DNA from: Flammeovirgaceae bacterium
Lineage (GTDB): Bacteria; Bacteroidota; Bacteroidia; Cytophagales; Cyclobacteriaceae
Length of the DNA: 36,021 nt
Assembly: GCA_021298015.1 (NCBI GenBank)
Contig: JAJTGY010000039.1
Location: 1 to 36,021 of the forward strand
Direction of reading: 5' to 3'
In this document: positions 31,615 to 36,021 of the stretch, piece by piece
Layout: every line of letters begins with the position of its first letter
Position numbering within the stretch: the stretch's first letter is position 1
Made by a program: the position numbers and the translations under genes
The notes under the pieces: model-generated
What the model was told of the DNA's origin: nothing
Database searches by the model: none
The model's input: only the letters and a program-made list of their open reading frames with translations

Positions 31615-32135
31615 GTGAACCTGTCAACAGTATTGCTGAATTAAAGCCCGGTACGCACTACCGCGAGTCGTTCGGCAACTCCGGTCTGGTGGTGACCAAG
31701 CTGGATGACCTGTTTAACTGGTCACGACTTTCCTCGTTGTTTCCGATGACATTTGGGCTGGCCTGTTGTGCCATTGAATTTATGAGCACCGGATCGACAC
31801 CCTACGATATGGATCGTTTCGGTATGGCTCCGCGGGCGACACCCCGGCAAAGTGACGTGATGATTATTGCCGGCACGGTCACGTTTAAGATGGCCGACCG
31901 GATTAAACGTTTGTACGAGCAAATGGCGGAGCCGCGTTACGTAATCTCGATGGGGTCTTGTGCTAACTGTGGGGGCCCGTATTGGCAACATGGTTATCAT
32001 GTGGTGAAAGGTGTCGACCGGATTATACCGGTGGATGTATACGTGCCCGGCTGTCCTCCGCGGCCCGAGGCCCTGATTGGGGGTATCCTCAAATTGCATG
32101 AGAAGATCCGGGAAGAAAGTATTCTCAATGCGTGA
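31611..32135 (+). CDS. nuoB: NADH-quinone oxidoreductase subunit B
   Basis: The 174 aa protein holds the terminal iron-sulphur cluster N2 of complex I. Its ligands are the adjacent Cys52 and Cys53 ([10 protein letters not shown]), Cys117 (GSCANCGG) and Cys148 (GCPPRPE). The start is GTG at 31611 because it overlaps the nuoA stop (GTGA). It passes electrons to quinone next to subunit D. The peripheral arm subunits E to G, which feed it, are not encoded in this window. Confidence 0.97.
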   Translation: MSEPVNSIAELKPGTHYRESFGNSGLVVTKLDDLFNWSRLSSLFPMTFGLACCAIEFMSTGSTPYDMDRFGMAPRATPRQSDVMIIAGTVTFKMADRIKRLYEQMAEPRYVISMGSCANCGGPYWQHGYHVVKGVDRIIPVDVYVPGCPPRPEALIGGILKLHEKIREESILNA

Positions 32136-32613
32136 CATGGAAGATCAACTGCTTTCAATTCTCACCCCCATTGCCCATCACCCGTTTCATGCGGTACCGG
32201 ACTCTGCTCCGTATACGCTTCAATTGCATGCGCAAGATGTAACGCGTATTTGTCAGGCGTTACAGCAGCATGATCAACTTTATTTTGATCAGTTATCGTG
32301 CATCACCGGGCTCGACAACGGCCCCGAAGCCAATACGCTTGAGGTGATTTATCATTTGTACTCGATTCCATTCAATCGATCGTTGGCACTGCGTGTAGTA
32401 CTGCCGCGCGAGGCTCCCGAACTGGAGTCAGTGGCTTCGCTTTGGAAGTCGGCCAACTGGCTGGAGCGCGAGGTGTTTGATATGTATGGCATACACTTTA
32501 CGGGTCATCCCGATCTGCGCAGAATTCTGATGCCAGCCGATTGGGAAGGATTTCCGTTGAGGAGAGACTATCAGCATCAGGAAACGTATCTTGGTGTAAC
32601 GGTTAAGTACTAA
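32128..32613 (+). CDS. nuoC: NADH-quinone oxidoreductase subunit C
   Basis: Started at ATG 32128 (an ATG at 32137 is equally possible, directly after the nuoB stop) this is a 161 aa peripheral-arm subunit. The family signature is clear: [20 protein letters not shown] followed by [20 protein letters not shown]. It helps hold subunits B and D together. It is separate from subunit D rather than fused as in some bacteria. The start lies within a few bases of the previous stop, in keeping with an operon. Confidence 0.95.
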   Translation: MRDMEDQLLSILTPIAHHPFHAVPDSAPYTLQLHAQDVTRICQALQQHDQLYFDQLSCITGLDNGPEANTLEVIYHLYSIPFNRSLALRVVLPREAPELESVASLWKSANWLEREVFDMYGIHFTGHPDLRRILMPADWEGFPLRRDYQHQETYLGVTVKY

Positions 32614-32614
32614 C

Positions 32615-33853
32615 ATGGCCCTTCACCACACCCTTACTCAGGACAAGCTTCAATATCAGGTTGATCACGGCCACCTGGAGAAATCTGAACCGAACAAGTT
32701 TCGCTTGGGTGAACTGCGTGCGGAGGAGATGATCATTAACATTGGGCCTCAACACCCTTCTACGCACGGAGTGTTGCGCCTCGAAGTGCTCAGCGATGGT
32801 GAAGTGGTGAAGGAAGTAGTACCCCACATCGGTTACCTGCACCGCTGTTTTGAAAAGCACGCGGAAAACCTGCCCTATAACCAGATCATTCCGTTTGTCG
32901 ATCGACTGGACTACGTGGCGGCCATGAATTGCGAGCATGCCTACGTGATGGGCGTGGAGAAGATGTTAGGATTACACGGCCAATTGCCTAAGCGCGTGGA
33001 GTACAGCCGCGTGTTGGTGGCCGAGCTCAATCGCATCGCGTCTCACCTGGTGGCCATAGGTACGTATGGACTCGATCTGGGCGCCTTTACTCCATTTTTT
33101 TGGATCATGCGCGACCGCGAGCATATTCTGCGCATGCTGGAGTGGACCTGCGGGGCGCGCCTGCTCTATAACTACATCTGGATCGGAGGACTGTTTTACG
33201 ATCTGCCGGTGGGATTTGAGGAGAAAACCCGTGAATTCATTCAATACTTTCAGCCGAAACTGCATGAGCTGGAGAAGCTGCTGGTGGAGAACAAAATTTT
33301 TATCGACCGCACTGCTGATGTTGGCGTGTTACCCCTCGATTTGGCTATCAACGCGGGCGTAACCGGTCCGATGCTGCGGGCATCGGGTTTGCGTTTTGAC
33401 TTGCGCAGGGTTGACGCCTACTCGGTATACCCCGAACTGGAATTTGACATCCCGATAGGAGAGGGGCGAATGGGCACAATCGGTGATTGCTGGGATCGCA
33501 CGTGGGTGCGCCTGCAGGAAATGCGCGAGTCGTGCAAAATCATCAACCAGTGTGTCGATCGTCTGCTCTCCGATCACAAGCGAACGCGCGAGTTTGATCC
33601 CCAGGCACTCGTTCCCAGAAAAATAAGACCCACCAAGCAAGATATCTACGTGCGTGCCGAAAATCCGAAGGGCGAGCTGGGCTTCTTCTTTCGGGCCGAT
33701 GGAAAAAGCGATGTGCCGTTTCGGTGTAAAGTCAGATCGTGTTCCTTTGTAAATCTTTCTGTGCTGCCCGAAATCAGCCGGGGCGCACTGGTGGCTGATC
33801 TTATCGCGATATTGGGTTCCATTGACATTGTGTTGGGCGAAGTAGACCGGTAA
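32615..33853 (+). CDS. nuoD: NADH-quinone oxidoreductase subunit D
   Basis: The 412 aa subunit carries the quinone-binding pocket with subunit B. Motifs include [17 protein letters not shown], the histidine-rich [46 protein letters not shown] and the closing VLGEVDR. It is related to the large subunit of NiFe hydrogenases but lacks the nickel cysteines. Its last base overlaps the following start (TAATG). No further nuo gene follows, so the rest of complex I must lie elsewhere. Confidence 0.97.
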   Translation: MALHHTLTQDKLQYQVDHGHLEKSEPNKFRLGELRAEEMIINIGPQHPSTHGVLRLEVLSDGEVVKEVVPHIGYLHRCFEKHAENLPYNQIIPFVDRLDYVAAMNCEHAYVMGVEKMLGLHGQLPKRVEYSRVLVAELNRIASHLVAIGTYGLDLGAFTPFFWIMRDREHILRMLEWTCGARLLYNYIWIGGLFYDLPVGFEEKTREFIQYFQPKLHELEKLLVENKIFIDRTADVGVLPLDLAINAGVTGPMLRASGLRFDLRRVDAYSVYPELEFDIPIGEGRMGTIGDCWDRTWVRLQEMRESCKIINQCVDRLLSDHKRTREFDPQALVPRKIRPTKQDIYVRAENPKGELGFFFRADGKSDVPFRCKVRSCSFVNLSVLPEISRGALVADLIAILGSIDIVLGEVDR

Positions 33854-35343
33854 TGTTGAAAATTCTGACATCGGCCCAGATTCGTGACCTCGATGCCTTT
33901 ACCATTGAGCACGAGCCGATTGCCTCCATCGACCTGATGGAACGTGCTTGCCGGGGCATCGTGAACTGGCTGATTGACCGGTATGATGCGGGACACAAGG
34001 TTGGCGTAGTATGCGGGCCCGGCAATAACGGTGGCGATGGTTTAGGCGTAGCCCGGTTACTGAAGGAATGGGGCTATCCGGTTCACGTATGGATTGTGGT
34101 GGGCGGTAGTCCCTCGGTTGATTTCCTTGAAAACAGGAGGAGGCTCCCGGCTACTATTCCCGTTACCGAGGTTCGGCAGGCAACGGATTTCCAGCCCGAC
34201 CAAATACACATTTTGATTGATGCACTCTTTGGTACTGGACTTACTAAACCTCTTAAAAATATTTTTGAAGAGATGGTGCAGAAAATCAACGCGCAAGAGG
34301 CTATTCGTATTTCAATCGACATTCCGTCCGGGTTACCCGCTGACGCGCCATTACAAGGTGTAGCCGTTCACGCTCATCACACCCCAACGTTCCAACTTCC
34401 CAAGCTTTCTTTTCTTTTCCCTTCCAGCTACCCCTACACAGGCGATTGGGAAGTGATTGACATTGGACTCGATAAGCGTTATCTGAGGACGATCAGCACT
34501 CCGCATTTTTGGATTACCCGTGGTGGCGTTCGCAAGTTACTGCGGAAGCGGTCCAGGTTTTCCCATAAGGGAGACTATGGGCATGCCGTGTTGGTAGCCG
34601 GCAGCACAGGAAAAGCGGGAGCTGCTGTTCTTGCCGCCCGTGCAGCTCTGCGGTCAGGTGTTGGTCGGCTTACCGTTCAAACTCCTTCGGGCTGCCATGC
34701 TATTCTCCAGGCATCCGTGCCCGAGGCGATGACGATGCCAGATGTGAATCCTGATCACGTCTCGGAGACGATGTCCATAGACCGATTCCGCTGCGTTGGT
34801 ATGGGGCCTGGTCTCGGCCAGCACCAACAAACGCTAGCCGTACTGCGAAATTATCTCCGGGTCGGGTTGCCCATGGTGCTCGATGCGGATGCCCTAAATA
34901 TTCTTAGCCAGCACCCGGATTGGATCACATCTATTCCATCGGGGTCGATCCTGACTCCGCACCTGGGTGAGTTTCAACGGCTGGTGGGTGATTGGCGTGA
35001 CGATTTTCATCGCCTTGAACTGCTCAAAGAACTGGCCGCCCGAACAAATGCGATTCTGGTGCTCAAGGGCGCGTGCACGAGCATCGCCACACCCGATGGC
35101 CGCGTATTTTTTAACTCAACCGGAAACCCGGGTATGGCTACGGGCGGCACGGGCGATGTGCTCACCGGGATGATCGCGGGCCTCCTCGCACGGGGTTATG
35201 AAGCCGAAAAAGCTGCCATTTTGGGGGTTTACCTTCACGGCCTCGCGGGGGACCTCGCAGTCCGTGAGTTGGGCCAGGAATCGCTAATCGCAGGTGATTT
35301 AATCGATTTTCTGCCGGCTGCCTTCAGGTATTTGCAGGGGTAG
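33853..35343 (+). CDS. nnr: Bifunctional NAD(P)HX epimerase/dehydratase
   Basis: This 496 aa enzyme repairs damaged, hydrated NADH and NADPH. The N-terminal epimerase half (about residues 1-215) shows CGPGNNGGDGLGVARLL at 54-70 and ALFGTGLTKPL; the C-terminal dehydratase half shows GHAVLVAGSTGKAGAAV, MGPGLGQ, LTPHLGEF and the ATP- or ADP-binding GGTGDVLTGMIAGLLARG. Its start overlaps the nuoD stop by one base, so it is read with nuoABCD. Repair of NADHX beside the NADH-oxidising complex is a sensible pairing. Confidence 0.95.
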   Translation: MLKILTSAQIRDLDAFTIEHEPIASIDLMERACRGIVNWLIDRYDAGHKVGVVCGPGNNGGDGLGVARLLKEWGYPVHVWIVVGGSPSVDFLENRRRLPATIPVTEVRQATDFQPDQIHILIDALFGTGLTKPLKNIFEEMVQKINAQEAIRISIDIPSGLPADAPLQGVAVHAHHTPTFQLPKLSFLFPSSYPYTGDWEVIDIGLDKRYLRTISTPHFWITRGGVRKLLRKRSRFSHKGDYGHAVLVAGSTGKAGAAVLAARAALRSGVGRLTVQTPSGCHAILQASVPEAMTMPDVNPDHVSETMSIDRFRCVGMGPGLGQHQQTLAVLRNYLRVGLPMVLDADALNILSQHPDWITSIPSGSILTPHLGEFQRLVGDWRDDFHRLELLKELAARTNAILVLKGACTSIATPDGRVFFNSTGNPGMATGGTGDVLTGMIAGLLARGYEAEKAAILGVYLHGLAGDLAVRELGQESLIAGDLIDFLPAAFRYLQG

Positions 35344-35464
35344 ATTTGCCAATAATTGCTCAAAAGCCCTCGAAAATGCCAGTTTTGTTTAAACTTTTGG
35401 TGCAATTGTTGCATCCAAGAGTTACCAGTGAATCCTGAATAACGATTTATACGTACCATATCGT

Positions 35465-35815
35465 ATGCAAAAGAGGCGATTCTTGTGGTTGGTGGTCATC
35501 CTAATGGGCTGGGCCGGGGTTTCCTGGGGTCAGTCCGAAATGGCTACGCCCGATAAATCCCCTGTTAAAGTTGTTCAGATTTTCCCCAACCCGGCAGTGG
35601 ATTATGTCAGCGTTCGGCTAGAAGTGCCTCATGCCGCACGCATCAAGGTGACCCTTCACGATATCATCGGTAATGTTCAGCAAGTGGAGTTGGAGGAGGT
35701 AAGCGAGTATGAGATTCGTCTCAAGATCAAGGACCTGGCCACTGGCTATTACTTCATCTCCCTCAAAGACGTAGCGTTGCAGGAGAAGGCTACCTACAAA
35801 TTTCTTAAGCGGTAG
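35465..35815 (+). CDS. Small secreted protein consisting of a T9SS type A sorting domain
   Basis: The 116 aa product has a signal peptide (RRFLWLVVILMGWAGVSWGQ) and almost directly a beta-sandwich sorting domain: VVQIFPNPAVDYVSVRL, the middle GYYFISL and closing YKFLKR. In this phylum such C-terminal domains direct passenger proteins through the type IX secretion system to the surface. Here there is no passenger, just about ten residues between signal and domain. It is a single gene; the 121 bp upstream show no definite promoter. It could be a free sorting domain with a structural role. Confidence 0.87.
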   Translation: MQKRRFLWLVVILMGWAGVSWGQSEMATPDKSPVKVVQIFPNPAVDYVSVRLEVPHAARIKVTLHDIIGNVQQVELEEVSEYEIRLKIKDLATGYYFISLKDVALQEKATYKFLKR

Positions 35816-35848
35816 ATTCAGCGCTTTGATTACTTTCGGTGTTGCAAG

Positions 35849-35959
35849 ATGCCGGAACCCGAATACCTGATTGCCGTAGACTAGGGCACCACAAGTGTGA
35901 AAGCCCATGCCTATTCACCTACAGGCGGCATTGATCCCGGAATTGTCATTAGAAAGTAA
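35849..35959 (+). pseudogene. Degraded N-terminus of an FGGY-type sugar kinase with in-frame TAG
   Basis: From ATG 35849 the frame reads MPEPEYLIAVD, then TAG at 35882-35884, then GTTSVKAHAYSPTGG. This is the start of an FGGY kinase (glycerol kinase group), where the phosphate-binding loop normally reads DQGTTS; the stop replaces the Gln codon by one base change (CAG to TAG). The similarity fades after about 15 more residues and another stop comes at 35957-35959. It is therefore a broken fragment at the window edge. Confidence 0.6.
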
Positions 35960-36021
35960 AACTCAATGGTGTCGTAAAGGAATTGACATTCATCCAGAGT
36001 CCTGTAAACCATTCCCTTCGT

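Noticed and set aside
1-36021. tRNA or rRNA genes, CRISPR arrays, insertion sequences, prophage genes
   Set aside because: No clover-leaf, repeat array, transposase or phage signature was seen in the gaps or the genes.

Overview
The window reads as ordinary chromosome of a member of the Bacteroidota, most likely a Cytophagales-type free-living bacterium. The evidence is a type IX secretion sorting domain protein, DUF4252 genes, a Wzi-like barrel, weak or absent Shine-Dalgarno sites, and at least two promoters of the Bacteroidota type (TTG or TTTG, about 20 nt, then TAnnTTTG or close to it). Base composition is close to balanced, with one visibly AT-richer gene (the Fic protein at 3035-4432). 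There are no rRNA or tRNA genes, no CRISPR array and no transposase. The species is inferred, not shown.

Layout. 1-3 kb: a GH171/DUF1343 muramidase (minus, cut by the window edge), a LolC/E-type permease (plus, TTG start) and MsrB (minus). 3-4.4 kb: a class II Fic protein. 4.4-8.9 kb: one co-directional cluster made of an ECF sigma factor, a membrane-anchored partner, three consecutive DUF4252 proteins and a two-gene ABC exporter, preceded by an ECF-type promoter; this is the best candidate for a poorly described system. 9-10.9 kb: a small heat-shock-like protein and an ammonium transporter. 10.9-12.4 kb (minus): an anchored helix-hairpin-helix protein and a small lipoprotein. 12.5-14.6 kb: two LPP20-type lipoproteins and a terminator. 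14.6-20.6 kb (minus): NSS transporter, RmlD-like reductase, cyclophilin, DNA polymerase III delta', GlmU-like protein and ribosomal protein L31.

20.7-28.4 kb (plus): a VapBC/FitAB toxin-antitoxin pair whose toxin gene overlaps a Wzi-like outer-membrane barrel gene, which overlaps an MsbA-like ABC exporter gene; then a small membrane/coiled-coil protein overlapping gmhA (heptose synthesis), then YifB/ComM and a tandem pair of related unknown membrane proteins. The Wzi, MsbA and GmhA genes together suggest a surface glycan or LPS locus. 28.5-31.1 kb: YitT-family protein, a roughly 360 bp stretch without a convincing gene, two VOC proteins and a DUF1801 protein. 31.1-35.3 kb: nuoA-nuoB-nuoC-nuoD followed directly by the bifunctional NAD(P)HX repair enzyme; the remaining complex I genes are not here. 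35.4-36.0 kb: a stand-alone T9SS sorting-domain protein and a short degraded start of an FGGY-type sugar kinase with an in-frame TAG.

Many neighbours overlap by 1-4 nt (ATGA, GTGA, TGATG, TAATG), which both fixes start codons and argues for translational coupling inside the operons named above.
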